A stretch of DNA of 64,000 bases, from the NCBI RefSeq assembly GCF_963675585.1, contig NZ_OY776414.1:2459001-2523000 (forward strand), given 5' to 3'. Made by a program: the position numbers and the translations under genes. The notes beneath the pieces were generated by a model. The model did no database searches. It had not been told where the DNA came from and worked only from the letters and a program-made list of their open reading frames with translations. This DNA is from an uncultured Draconibacterium sp. Lineage in GTDB: Bacteria; Bacteroidota; Bacteroidia; Bacteroidales; Prolixibacteraceae. This document shows, piece by piece, positions 49,701 to 59,109 of the stretch (its first letter is position 1; each line of letters opens with the position of its first letter).

Positions 49701-52700
49701 AGTCGTTTTGTGCAATTACACGCACGTTCGATAAAGCAATAAACACACCTTCATAATCTTCATTTATTTCGGCAACATCGATATAGGCGAGAGAAACACC
49801 AATGTACTCGTCGGTATAATCGAGCCACTGTGTATTTAATAATTCTGTTTTGCCATTGTATTCCATCACTTCGGCAATCATCTCTATATTATCTCCCTGG
49901 TTCAGTTGAGCTGCCAAATCCGGGTCATAAATAAATATTCCGTTTCTTGCCCCCGTTGCATCCTGCATAAAAAATCCGTACTCATTTATTCCGGTGATTC
50001 GTCCTTTAGTTCGTACCACTTGTCCCGCCAGTGGCGAAATATCCCCATCTCCCTGTATTTCGGAAATGGAATAATAGGGAACCGAATTGTCGGGACAGTT
50101 CTCACAGGCAGCAAAACAAACCACGTCGAGTACAGTATTTTCCGGAGCTACAATAATTTCACGGTCATGAGTATCTCCGGTGGTACAATTTGAAGGAGGT
50201 ATCTCATAAAAATCCCATTCAAATGTCCCTCCATTCACAAATTTATAGGTATATGTTTCTCCAACTGCCAACGGAATGGTAACCGTATAAATTTCAGCAG
50301 AATCTAAAATCATCGGGATTGCCTCTGCCCAGCTAAAAAAGCTTCCATTTAGGTGAATACCATTGGAAGAAACCACTTCATTTTGCATGTTTACCTGAAA
50401 TGTAACCAATACAGTGTCAGGCGAACTCATACAATCCAAAATTGTTAATCCATTTTTTTGAGTCTGAACTGAGTCACCGCTAAAAACAACTCCGTTTGCC
50501 GCCAAACAATTAATTGCATCACAACTCTGAGCATCAAAATAGTTGGCAGTAAAATTAACAGAATTCAAATACTGAAGGTTACAGAGCTCAACAGGAATGC
50601 CGCCTTCCAGGTTGTTCCAATCGAGGTTGATTTCGTTCAAATTTGAACACAAAGCAATTTCAGACGGTATGTTCCCTGTCAGCTCATTTCCATTTAAACT
50701 CAAAGTATTCAGTAGAGTGAGTTGACCAAAAGAAGTTGGTATACGACCTGTCAGCTGGTTTCCCCATAAAAACATGGCGCCTAGATTTGTAAGATTCCCA
50801 AACTCATCGGGAAGAGTCCCTGTTAATCCATTACCACCCAGGGCCATAATTTCCAGCTTGTCGAGCTGCCCGAGAGTAGCCGGCAAACTACCATTTAGAT
50901 TATTCAAATCGAGCCAGATTTGAGTGACTCTATTGTTGTTCACAATAACACCATTCCACGAAGATACTGGTCCGGTTAACCAATTATCGTTATTTGTCCA
51001 GCCAGATCCGTTGGTGGCATTATACAAAGCCACAAGGGCCAACGAATCGGTATATCTTGAAGGTCCTTCCAGGGATAATTGAACATTCTGATAGATTGAA
51101 GAATCGGTAATATTCACGACTCCCTCAGTATTGTCATAACCTGTTGCAGAGACTGAAAACGCGATGTTTGATCCAGCCCAAACACTATCATAAACGACGA
51201 TTCCTGCTCCATTGGTTAATTTGGTTCCGTATTCGTAAAAGTTAACTTCGGCACCTTCAATCGGAGATAAACCCGCATCGTTTACAGAAAAAGTAGCGTA
51301 ATAAGAAAATACTGCATTGCAAGTAGCGTTGGTCGTTACACTACCTGCCGGATAATTTGTTCCATTTACATTCCAGTAATTAAATATTTTACCGGCAATA
51401 TCCGGTCTGGGTAAAATAATTTCTCCTGGAGAATTATAAAAGGCGTAAACACCAATATCAGTAAGCTGAGAGCAATCACTCAAATCAACAATTCTTAGAT
51501 TGTTATCCCAAAATGCATTTTGTTCAATGTATTGTAATGTCGTGGGGAAAACTACATTTGAAAGGTTCCGGGTTAAAAAAGCCTGCTGACCAATACCTAC
51601 AACAGTCTGTCCGTCGAGTGTATCAGGAATATCTATATATAAAAAAGGAAAATGTTCAACACTGCTAACTATTTTTCCATTTTCCACGACTACATCATCA
51701 TCGGTTAATGTGTAATAAATAATAGCGCTGTATTGTGTTCGCTCTGTGGTTACGGTGTCTCCAGCTTGCCACACTGTCCCGTTTTTATCTTCCCAGCCTT
51801 GAAAACCTCCGTAATTTGAAACAGGTAGTTCAAATTCTTTAACTGTAGACATTGCTCCACTAAATGCATCGCTACCGATGTAGGTTAGTTTTTGGATATG
51901 ACCAAGATTTAATGCAGATATTCCACTTCCATTATTATAGAATGCACCATCTCCAATTGTGATTAGTGCAGTGCAATTACTTAAGTCCAGATTCCCAACT
52001 TTTGTATATTTGAAGGCTCCCAAACCAATTTCCAGTAATGATGAGCAGTCATTAAAATTTACTGTTTGAAGACTAGAACAGTTACTAAAGGCACTGGTTC
52101 CAATATATTTTAAAGACGAACATCCTGTAAAATCAACTTCGGTCAATAAATTATGATAGAATGCATTTTCGCCTATTGATTCCAATGAACTACAGCCACT
52201 AAAATCGATCGATGTTATACCTGCGTAATAAAAAGCACTTTGTTCAATTTGTATTAGAGAGGGACAATTACTAAGACTTAACACCCCTATCTGGCTACCA
52301 CTAAAAGCCTGTTCTTCAATAAATTCGAGAGAAGATGAATTTAGATTAAGAGACCGAATGGAATTCCCTTTGAATGCATTACTACCGATAACGATTAAAG
52401 CTGAACAAGAGCTTACATCCAGTGTGTCGATATTATTTTGTGAAAATGCATAACCTCCAATTTTCGATAATAAAGAGCAACCTTCCAAATTTAATTCAAC
52501 CAAATTATTGTTGTAAAAGGCATAATCTCCAATAGAATCCAACATGGCACACGAACTTATATCTAAAGTGTCAAGCCCAATGTTATTAAATGCATGTGCA
52601 TCAATATAAACGACAGAAGAAGGAAGCTCCAACTTAGTTATGGCAGTCATTTTACCATTAAAAACTGCCGTTCCGATTCCAGTCACCAATTGCCCGTCCA

Positions 52701-53007
52701 AAAAATCAGGAATTATTATTGCCTCACCTGAGAAATAATTAGAACAATTAGTAATAACTCCATTCTCCACAACCACATCAGCATCAGTCAGAGTATAGCT
52801 TTGCGCGGAACTGATTCGTGCACCGCCTAAAATGAAATAAATAATCAATAAAAGTCCAAAAATAAATTTTGGAAAGAAAGTATGTCTTATTAAACCTGGC
52901 AAATTCAGTATTTTCACACGGCCTGTTCTAACAAAATCACGATTAATGCATAATAAATACGGTAATACATGCAAATATAAAACAATTAAAGCGTACAGTT
53001 TTTTCAT
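43780..53007 (-). CDS. Giant multidomain T9SS cargo protein (LRR, propeller, CUB-like)
   Basis: The protein has 3075 residues. Approximate order: N-terminal membrane/signal region (about 1-70, cleavage near ISSAQ); BspA-type LRR_5 repeats (about 80-400 and 430-530); a carboxypeptidase-regulatory-like domain (about 590-665); plant-type LRRs (about 680-860 and 1490-1700); beta-sandwich modules (FQVNMQNEVV, about 870 and 1245); an OB-like domain (about 990-1110); a CUB-like domain (about 1120-1235); two beta-propeller blocks of the two-component-regulator type (about 1840-2160 and 2280-2560, units such as DSNGNIWFGS); a duplicated GWNIFSSP module (about 2580-2770); a GDELAVFDG module (about 2790-2920); and a C-terminal T9SS sorting domain. 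It is probably exposed on the surface. The unusually long N-terminus before the signal helix is odd. Confidence 0.85.
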   Translation of the reverse strand: MKKLYALIVLYLHVLPYLLCINRDFVRTGRVKILNLPGLIRHTFFPKFIFGLLLIIYFILGGARISSAQSYTLTDADVVVENGVITNCSNYFSGEAIIIPDFLDGQLVTGIGTAVFNGKMTAITKLELPSSVVYIDAHAFNNIGLDTLDISSCAMLDSIGDYAFYNNNLVELNLEGCSLLSKIGGYAFSQNNIDTLDVSSCSALIVIGSNAFKGNSIRSLNLNSSSLEFIEEQAFSGSQIGVLSLSNCPSLIQIEQSAFYYAGITSIDFSGCSSLESIGENAFYHNLLTEVDFTGCSSLKYIGTSAFSNCSSLQTVNFNDCSSLLEIGLGAFKYTKVGNLDLSNCTALITIGDGAFYNNGSGISALNLGHIQKLTYIGSDAFSGAMSTVKEFELPVSNYGGFQGWEDKNGTVWQAGDTVTTERTQYSAIIYYTLTDDDVVVENGKIVSSVEHFPFLYIDIPDTLDGQTVVGIGQQAFLTRNLSNVVFPTTLQYIEQNAFWDNNLRIVDLSDCSQLTDIGVYAFYNSPGEIILPRPDIAGKIFNYWNVNGTNYPAGSVTTNATCNAVFSYYATFSVNDAGLSPIEGAEVNFYEYGTKLTNGAGIVVYDSVWAGSNIAFSVSATGYDNTEGVVNITDSSIYQNVQLSLEGPSRYTDSLALVALYNATNGSGWTNNDNWLTGPVSSWNGVIVNNNRVTQIWLDLNNLNGSLPATLGQLDKLEIMALGGNGLTGTLPDEFGNLTNLGAMFLWGNQLTGRIPTSFGQLTLLNTLSLNGNELTGNIPSEIALCSNLNEINLDWNNLEGGIPVELCNLQYLNSVNFTANYFDAQSCDAINCLAANGVVFSGDSVQTQKNGLTILDCMSSPDTVLVTFQVNMQNEVVSSNGIHLNGSFFSWAEAIPMILDSAEIYTVTIPLAVGETYTYKFVNGGTFEWDFYEIPPSNCTTGDTHDREIIVAPENTVLDVVCFAACENCPDNSVPYYSISEIQGDGDISPLAGQVVRTKGRITGINEYGFFMQDATGARNGIFIYDPDLAAQLNQGDNIEMIAEVMEYNGKTELLNTQWLDYTDEYIGVSLAYIDVAEINEDYEGVFIALSNVRVIAQNDYLEYIVVSDQGDTTIIDNYLIQPEMEIGTRYNIYGIVDYQYGAYRVNPRAQAGIIAVYGFANNTTDTVRTDNGLFYDSQFDSNYLDNEDETIIFYPLTEGNILRFDFLEFDTEFGYDYLEVFDGVGTESHLIGKYWGTDAINEPITASNPEGALTFHFYSDGSVTSSGWKARITSLEATLVTFQVDMQNELVDETGVFVGGDWNSWMSWNDPVQLTASGDIYAATINIPSWQTISYKFKNGPYWEIVLGDCVVGENADRSLTTPGGTVILDPVCFAKCIACDSVNPNLPLAGIDELQETIANCYGATGEVFVQYTVSGVGTIQDKGILIGSHPNLLYSSTVLSEGSGAGTIPTTIGGLEAGTYYLCAYAENEYGTSYSDVEQFYIAQPDLLELDVEEELDETSVMYSIFGFGGIPPYAYQITLCREDSLCWEYSWQTENYFNIGNLAQLMKYEATIEIKDANGCIASQTSSFTLAPNNSIEMDSLALVALYNASDGPNWTNNTNWLTSPLDTWYGVGIANGRVVSLDLNNNNLVGTLPSRIGKLTAMESFVVWGNGLTGELPAEIGDMINLVTLDLGVNQFFGELPSSFGNLSRLETLFLGSGSQLTGSIPSSLGQLSNLHTLALDGNQFSGSIPGELGLLTQLNYLFLQSNRLSGVIPSSFDALENLNVLYLNHNELSGTIPEGFCALPLGEINLEQNYFHIYSCNVIRCLKENDVVFAGDTLQTQLNGIELTQECMLPSLKTINIIAPELANGVLCYPEPNDPLILRFCNDGIEPVEGVQLFYVLNGDSIDLESYPEIVYPGDTIDYQFMVSADLQPEIYMDHYTLNVYLRWEGGMIGGWRRTQTFDAIKYIPDTPEWTTYNTCTGLPGNISYGIAEDKNDQVWSVANDGAYKFNGFEWEKYTNLDGLADAANQAILTDSRGWTWFSGSGSSAVTRYTGSSFYTMTTDGSYSSCIYEDSNGNIWFGSRYGSGVARLNTSFSWNYYDAAQANLGNNVLSIGEDVNGILYFSSIDGLSVFDGYNWVPIQIPGNDDIIIKIFLDSKGFTWFTTWNKFYRFDGSLYEEISDPEQIIMNCADIVEDLYGNIWFGGGDELVKYDGTSWTKYGPEDGMTAALGGGINSLAVIKGDIWIGTQGGGLSRFDQPYENLGIAGLVSPTRNKYPYYLYCGLSNNEPINVRVFNNGDSPIENARLGYSLDDVTIAIDTLDFVLQPGDTVDYTFTTGADFYHTDLMRTYLLKIFVEEEFGDASDNSISGSLRVDGDFEDAPGWTTYNSCDGLISDISFSITEDSDGNIWSTAFYGADRFNGDEWTPFTAEDGLAENFNWAIDKDKDGNLWFSGSGNPTVTKYDGTDFTVYNLPAVFEECIYTDSQGNVWFGAWDGNGVARFDGQTWTYFMSEEVGFNGNITSIGEDVNGNIWVACNGTSNFVFRFDGASWQQMALPGEADGVYVSEIYYDSNKNTWFASSGLITRYDGVNWTFYANDNDVPGWCDDISEDIYGNIWFGGGRELAMFDGSDWTLYTANEGLAAAQIADIYAVYADTKGNVWIGTYNGGISKFTIPTDEICHTLHFQNGWNIFSSPVQLDSTRMGYNFQTLIDNGTLVKIQDELGNSFEDRGIFGGWDDSEIKGIYPYDGYKINVNTDDSIQVCGTPVTYPYPIYLYAGWNIMGYPHMQSADAMEVVQQLIDRGTLLKVQDETGKSIEDLGVFGGWTNFMGTCNTGKGYKVKVSARDTLWIYESFAKSGLTYTPEAALVHFKTAYTGNGVDHMNFNLVDLPAGLFSAGDELAVFDGTVCVGAVCLLPEHLAKGIVSVPASANDRLGTPGFYEGNTYELVWWSPNKNREELLATELIKGEMVFTKNESVVLSLFKYGISNAGEALFGNMEIRCYPNPFNNELTIQLKLSENATTEIKVVNQFGQEVSSVLHRQALNSGNHQLIWEGTNAGGQKVNPGIYYISIDLNGIQSVRKVVLTQ

Positions 53008-53685
53008 TATTAGTTGATTTTGTTTGGTAACTATTATTTTGAATATATTTTTTGTGATGATTCGTTTTTAAATCATGACTCGAAAGAAGGTCATTCTTCG
53101 GAGCTACTCATTTTGTATTTTCGATTAAGCCGTGTTCTGACTAGTCGAAAAACCAACAATCATTTCACTGAAAATCAATATCTATTCTCATAACGCAGAG
53201 TAATTTTGAGTGATGTTTGAGCGTACATATTTATCCCAATTGCAGGGGATATTGGAAGGGGATACATCCTTTAAATATCCTTCATAACATTGTATGGAGA
53301 AAAGGATCGGAGTTACGATAAGCAAACAGATGTGAGTTGATGAGTCGACAGTCATTATTTTTACACGTTTTAGGTTAGTAACTAATGGCTCAATAAAAAT
53401 TCAGACCTGTTTAATAGCAATCGGACAAACCCATCCTACTATTCAGTTCTGAACCGGCAATTGTTTGGCTAAAAAATGATGGATTGTTTAATCTTCCCTA
53501 TTCTTTTTCAATCCGTTATATAAAGTAAAAAAAGACTGATGACAAAAACCAGTAGAATTATTCTAAATTGCATGAAATGTTAAACTTTTGCTCATTTTCT
53601 TAACCAAAATAAAATCGTTATGTTTTATACAAATACAAATTAAGTTTTTGGCACACCTGCTTTAAAAACCAGAAAATAAAACAGG
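53008..53685. other. Intergenic region without recognised features
   Basis: The stretch between the giant gene (start at 53007) and the terminator of the M6 protease gene holds no frame of coding quality and no match to the repeat families. It must contain the promoter of the giant gene, but no TANNTTTG box is convincing. Confidence 0.5.
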
Positions 53686-53717
53686 AAAAGCAGCCCGGTT
53701 GAGCTGCTTTCTGTTTT
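53686..53717 (-). terminator. Terminator after the M6 protease gene
   Basis: AAAGCAGC (53687-53694) pairs with GCTGCTTT (53703-53710) around an eight-base loop. On the minus strand it follows the TAA at 53718 directly and leads into a T-rich run. T6 on the other side could make it bidirectional. Confidence 0.8.
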
Positions 53718-56700
53718 TTACTTGTTATATACTATTTTTCTATTGTAAATCTGGTCGTTTATTGTTATTCGCAGATAATATATTCCGGTACTAACAGGCT
53801 GTCCTCCTTCATTCCTTCCTGTCCAAATCAAGTTTTGTGTTCCCTGCTTGAAATTGTGTCTTTCGACTAACCGTTTTATACACTGACCGGTTTGATTCAT
53901 TACCAGTACTTCCACCATTGCATCGGTTGCCAGGTGAATATCAACCGTTATTTCTTGATTAAACGGATTCGGATAACAATCTACTGCATTTGTATTAAAA
54001 ACATCGTTAAGCCCGGTAAATGAAACAGTCTTAAAATTTAAAATTACCGACTCATGTTTTACAAAAACATGATCGCCTTTAACTACTTCCGGAATTATTT
54101 CCAACTCCGCCTGTTGGGCCGATTGCCACAATCTGAAAGAATAAGTATTTCCTTCTAAAAATCCCGACATACCCTTATTATCGGCAGCCGATGCCGGTAT
54201 TGAAACTACATTTGTTTTAATATGCCCGGGTAATAGTGTTAGTACTCCTACACAATTGTCGCCGTCGAATACGGCTAACTCGTCGCCAACCCGAACAATT
54301 CCAGACTGTAGATTTACAAAATTAAAGTTCATGTGATCTACTCCATTCCCTTCGAATACAGGTTTAAAGTGAACAGGGGCAGTTGTCCCGGGTAAAAGAA
54401 CAGCCGATTTGGAATAAGTCTCAGATACCCACAAGGTGTCGTATGTGCTTACTTTTACTTTATATCCTTTCCCCGGATAGAAGTTTCCAATGTAGTTCTG
54501 CCAACCACCAAAAATACCAAGATTTTCAATCGAACGTCCTTGTTCATCCTGAACTTTAAGCAAAGTTCCGTTTTCAATAAGCGAAGCTACAACCTCCATC
54601 CCATCAGCAGACTGCAACGCTGGATAACCAACAATGTTCCAGCCGGTATTCAGGTGAATCGCATACGGGTAACCAACCTTCCTGCCACAAATTTGAATAC
54701 TATCGTTGCTGTTTAATTTTATTTTATAACCTTCATCCGGAAGTATATCTCCGATATCATTCTGCCAGCCTCCAAATATTCCCCTATCTTCCAGTGAAGC
54801 ACCAGTTTCATCCTGAACTTTTAACAGTATATTGGTATTGATTAATTCCTGAAAATTAAATTTCATATCAGCTGAATCTAACAACAACGGTGATGAAAAT
54901 ATATTCCAGCCGGTTTGGAAGTCAATTCCCCAACAAACCTCGGTTGAAACTCCCAGTTGAACATATGAGCTGGCACCAGACTGAAACGCAATACAATTCA
55001 CTCCGTTTAACTGGTTGTCGAAACAGTTTACTTCATCAACATAATATTCCAATTCTTTGCTGCAACTCCACACTCTGTATGAAACTTCATGTCCGGGAGT
55101 AAACCCATTACCTGTTCCATCGTCGGTACTTACCACAATACTCAGAATGTTTTGATGATTGATCGTATGGAGTATTTTTCCATATCCAACGCACAAATCA
55201 CCATCAAATACACCCAGTTCGTCACCCTCTTCCAAATCAATTCCATCCACTTTGGCTTCAATAATAAAAATATTCATCGCATCGTTCGGATTTCCTTCCC
55301 AAACCGGATAAAAATGTTGCGGACAGGCAATATTCGGTTCAATAAAAATGGTTTCATCAAGCACACACATATGCGCGTCAATAAGTTGAATGGAATGGTA
55401 ACCCGTACTTACCGTTTGTTGCAAATTCTGTATTTCCATACCATCAAGGAAAACCTGGTAGGGAGCAACTCCACCTTGAATAGCAATCTGAATATCAGCA
55501 TCCAACTCACGTACTTCAAGTACCTCATAACTAAACACAAGCTCTTCACCTACAGGTTCAAAAATTTTGACAAATTCATCAATTAAACAACCTGCGGAAT
55601 TTGATATTGTAAAAACATACATAATATCGTAATTCGGATTGATGTCAAACTCCAAACCTGTAATAAGAATTTCTGATTCAAAAAACGCAGTTGATCTCCT
55701 ATCAATCAATGAATCATTACTATACTGAGCGTAAGAAACCTGGTAAGAATCTCCGGGTTCTCCTTCCATTCGTATCAATACAGTTCCCGATTGTTCTCCA
55801 TAACAGGTTACGTTTGATAAACTAAAGTTTACCGGAGGAGCAAGTTCTAAAACAAAGGTTTCCTCAGCCATACATCCATTAGCGTCAACAACAACCAAAT
55901 TGTATACGCCCTCACCAATTAAGGATTGTTCTGAATTTTCCGTAAAGTCGGCATATAAAACTCCATTTTTATTGATGATGTATTGATAGGGTTCTGTTCC
56001 TCCAAAAGCTAACAGTTCAAGGTTCATAACAGTATCGCCGGGGCAAAGAAACGAAAAGAGATCAACAATTAGTTCAAGCGGCTCGGGTTCCATTATCACC
56101 GCCAAATTTTCGATTTCATTTCCAGCAGCATCTTCGACTAATACAGTATAGGAACCGGCTTCAACCATTATTGATGTTTCATTCTGATTATCGTCTAAAA
56201 CTATTGAATTTGCAGCACTTCCTCCTTCGGGAATAAGTACAACAACATAAGAATTGGAGTCATTCTCGGCTTCGGGGATGTTACCTCCAATGCCGTAGGT
56301 ACCTCCCAGGCCTCCCTCAATTTGAATGCTGAGTATACCATGATCACCGTAACAATATGCATCAGTAGTTGTTAAGGTCAATTCCAAAGGTAAAAGCTCA
56401 CTTTGATTAAAATTAGCCTGGTACCAAACATCAAGAGCAGTAGTTAATGCCCCTCCCTGATAGATATTTTGATTCCCATCGGTCCAGTTTTCAAATTCCA
56501 TACCATTCAATTCGGGCGTTGGCAAATAAAAACTGGAAAAATTATTTGAAGAAAAGGCAGCGCCTCCAATAAAAGTAAGTTTTTTACACATATTTAAGTC
56601 GATGGTATCTAAACCGGAGTACAAAAATCCGCTGTTGCCAATGGTTTGCAACGAGCTGCACGTGCTTAAATCAATAGATGGAATTTCATTTGCAAAGAAA

Positions 56701-58778
56701 GTCCTGAATCCGATTTCGGTCAATCCGATACATAAACTCAAATCAACTCTTGTTAAACCACAGGTATTTAATGCATGATCGCCAAGCTTTTGAACATGAG
56801 CCGGAATTGTAACATTTGTCGTATTCATGGTATAAGAAATAAGCTCGGTGCCATCGGTTAAAGCATACATAAAACCGTCAAACAGCTGCCCGTTTAATTG
56901 GGTAATATTATTTCCATTAAATACACCACCTCCTAAATATGTTAGATTTTCGGGAAGATTTATGCTTGTTAAATTGTTTGCCATAAATGCCAAAGGCCCA
57001 ATATATGTGAGGTTTGTACACCTGCTAAAATCAACACTGCTTAAGTTATTGTGTTCAAAAACAGATTCAGCAATGGTTTGCAAAGTGGCAGGTAATTGTA
57101 CCGAAGTCATAACATTTTTAAAACGAAATAAATGATAACCAAGTCCAATAACCGGTTGATCGCAGAGCGTATCAGGAATTATTATATCCGTATTTGAGAA
57201 ATCGTAGGAACAGGATGTAATTACTCCATCTACAATTGTAACATCGTTACAAGTTAGCGTATAACCCGATTCCGGACTTCCCACCTTAAACTCGATGGAA
57301 TCACCGACAAATCCAATATCATAAATGCTTAAAGAGGTATTTGATCCATCAGAAAGCAGGGCCACAGGATCGGAATCTGCGTTGATTAAAATTCGACCTT
57401 GATCGGCAGAGAATGCTGCATCAGTCCAACTTCCATTTGGAGATTCGTCAGTTACTCCAGGCCGCAAAACATATAACTCGTCAGGTGGTCCGTTTCGGTT
57501 ACCAGAGGTAACAGATGTATTCACGCGATACACCAGGAGACCTTCATCGTATGAGGCAGATAAATGGGTATCATACCCAACCTTTTTTCGGTACTCAACC
57601 ATAAAAAACTCAGTTGTTGATTCCTGTACAGGAATTTTATAACAAGCAAAGGAACTGTTACCAACAGCAGGAAGTTTATATGTTCCTCCCTCTGTTATTT
57701 CCGGAATTTCATTAAACCAGTTGCCATACTGGTATTTCATCCAGGTTAGCATGTGTTGAGCATAGTCCCAGGCCATTAAATCCCAACCAGCAACAGGATA
57801 CAGATTGGAGGATTCATCGCTATAATGGTAAAGATCAGGTGCACCCAATGTATGAAACATCTCATGGCACAATACAGACACATCAGTTACTGCACTCAGC
57901 TGAAAATTATATTCCCATACCCGGGCTCCGGAAATAGTCACTGTTTTTGAATATAGCGCCCATTTATGCGGCCACAACAGTTCACTCCAGCCTTCAGTTG
58001 TTCCCTGAACAATAAAACAAATATTATCTACATAGCCATCGGCATCAGAGTCAAAATTTATTCCACTTGTCTCAAGATCTGGCTTAACAGAATTTATTGC
58101 ACTCTCCAGCAAAGTATGCTCTCTCTCTGTTCGCTCAGCATCATCGACATATCCGATAGGATTGGTGACATAATCATAAGGAACATAATAATTACGAGGC
58201 TGTGCATCTTGATAGGAAACAATTGAACTGCTTTCCGAAATAGGATAAAAAGTTGAATAAACATCCAATTGACTCCCTGACACTTCAGAAAAGTATCCTC
58301 GCAACGAATAGTTCTGTCCGTTGAATTGCTCTTCATAGACTGATAGCTCCTCGGTAAATTCGGCCTGATCTGCAAAACGTATAAAGAGTACGATATTATT
58401 GTAATCACCCGTTTTGGGAGCATATGAAACATCATCAATCATTCCTGATTTTAGTGAAAAACGATCCGGGATTATCTTTAAACCAGGATCTATCCCTACG
58501 GATTCCGGATTTACACTCCCAACCAAATGCTCCGATGCTATTAATTGCCCATCTTTAATTATCGCGTAGGCATAATATCCTGTAGTTTTGTCCTTAATGA
58601 TGGTAAAATTATTTGCATCGTGAAGCCAGTTAAAATATTCGTCACCACTGGCAAAACAATGAATAATCTCACCAGAAGGTTGCTTTACTGAAACAGGAAC
58701 ATTATTCAGGTAAGCTGCAAAAGCATTAAAGAACAAACTAAAAATAAAAACGACAATAAGGGGTATAACTTTTTTCAT
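53718..58778 (-). CDS. Secreted M6-family metalloprotease with LRR and T9SS domains
   Basis: The protein has 1686 residues. There is a signal peptide (VIPLIVVFIFSLFFNAFA). The M6-type protease domain (about 80-500) contains the zinc motif HEMFH at 305-309 with a following GAPDLYH. BspA-type LRR_5 repeats lie at about 540-800. SprB-like repeats (DAYCYGDHGILSIQIEGG, VTCYGEQSGTVLI) lie at about 810-1150. Next come a GDELGVFDG module (about 1180-1290), two GWNIxSxP modules (about 1310-1480), a second FDGDNCVG module (about 1490-1600) and the T9SS sorting domain. It is probably a surface or released protease. The HExxH core is intact, so activity is plausible. Confidence 0.88.
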   Translation of the reverse strand: MKKVIPLIVVFIFSLFFNAFAAYLNNVPVSVKQPSGEIIHCFASGDEYFNWLHDANNFTIIKDKTTGYYAYAIIKDGQLIASEHLVGSVNPESVGIDPGLKIIPDRFSLKSGMIDDVSYAPKTGDYNNIVLFIRFADQAEFTEELSVYEEQFNGQNYSLRGYFSEVSGSQLDVYSTFYPISESSSIVSYQDAQPRNYYVPYDYVTNPIGYVDDAERTEREHTLLESAINSVKPDLETSGINFDSDADGYVDNICFIVQGTTEGWSELLWPHKWALYSKTVTISGARVWEYNFQLSAVTDVSVLCHEMFHTLGAPDLYHYSDESSNLYPVAGWDLMAWDYAQHMLTWMKYQYGNWFNEIPEITEGGTYKLPAVGNSSFACYKIPVQESTTEFFMVEYRKKVGYDTHLSASYDEGLLVYRVNTSVTSGNRNGPPDELYVLRPGVTDESPNGSWTDAAFSADQGRILINADSDPVALLSDGSNTSLSIYDIGFVGDSIEFKVGSPESGYTLTCNDVTIVDGVITSCSYDFSNTDIIIPDTLCDQPVIGLGYHLFRFKNVMTSVQLPATLQTIAESVFEHNNLSSVDFSRCTNLTYIGPLAFMANNLTSINLPENLTYLGGGVFNGNNITQLNGQLFDGFMYALTDGTELISYTMNTTNVTIPAHVQKLGDHALNTCGLTRVDLSLCIGLTEIGFRTFFANEIPSIDLSTCSSLQTIGNSGFLYSGLDTIDLNMCKKLTFIGGAAFSSNNFSSFYLPTPELNGMEFENWTDGNQNIYQGGALTTALDVWYQANFNQSELLPLELTLTTTDAYCYGDHGILSIQIEGGLGGTYGIGGNIPEAENDSNSYVVVLIPEGGSAANSIVLDDNQNETSIMVEAGSYTVLVEDAAGNEIENLAVIMEPEPLELIVDLFSFLCPGDTVMNLELLAFGGTEPYQYIINKNGVLYADFTENSEQSLIGEGVYNLVVVDANGCMAEETFVLELAPPVNFSLSNVTCYGEQSGTVLIRMEGEPGDSYQVSYAQYSNDSLIDRRSTAFFESEILITGLEFDINPNYDIMYVFTISNSAGCLIDEFVKIFEPVGEELVFSYEVLEVRELDADIQIAIQGGVAPYQVFLDGMEIQNLQQTVSTGYHSIQLIDAHMCVLDETIFIEPNIACPQHFYPVWEGNPNDAMNIFIIEAKVDGIDLEEGDELGVFDGDLCVGYGKILHTINHQNILSIVVSTDDGTGNGFTPGHEVSYRVWSCSKELEYYVDEVNCFDNQLNGVNCIAFQSGASSYVQLGVSTEVCWGIDFQTGWNIFSSPLLLDSADMKFNFQELINTNILLKVQDETGASLEDRGIFGGWQNDIGDILPDEGYKIKLNSNDSIQICGRKVGYPYAIHLNTGWNIVGYPALQSADGMEVVASLIENGTLLKVQDEQGRSIENLGIFGGWQNYIGNFYPGKGYKVKVSTYDTLWVSETYSKSAVLLPGTTAPVHFKPVFEGNGVDHMNFNFVNLQSGIVRVGDELAVFDGDNCVGVLTLLPGHIKTNVVSIPASAADNKGMSGFLEGNTYSFRLWQSAQQAELEIIPEVVKGDHVFVKHESVILNFKTVSFTGLNDVFNTNAVDCYPNPFNQEITVDIHLATDAMVEVLVMNQTGQCIKRLVERHNFKQGTQNLIWTGRNEGGQPVSTGIYYLRITINDQIYNRKIVYNK

Positions 58779-59109
58779 ATATTTTGACTTTAATTATTTC
58801 TAACAAAGAAAATTAATTACACTATTTATATTCATACAATATACATTTCCAAAATATTATAAGTCGACTTCGGCATAAATCTAATCACTATTTTGAGGAA
58901 TAACGTTTTGTATAACTGTTACCGAAAAATAACCTATTGACATAATCCAATGCGCAGTATTACGAATAATAGGGGATATAAAAAATAGTGAAATTGAGAG
59001 TCTTTTCATAAGGTTTGGATTTCGAATCAGGATACACGTATTTCTATTTCAGTTTAAAAATAAGTAATATATGTTCAAAAAAAAGAAGGTATTATAATTT
59101 ATACAGATT
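58779..59109. other. Intergenic region, nothing recognised
   Basis: The stretch is AT-rich, between the stop of the minus-strand gene at 59110 and the start of the M6 protease at 58778. No hairpin with a T-tract, gene or repeat family was recognised. Confidence 0.5.
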
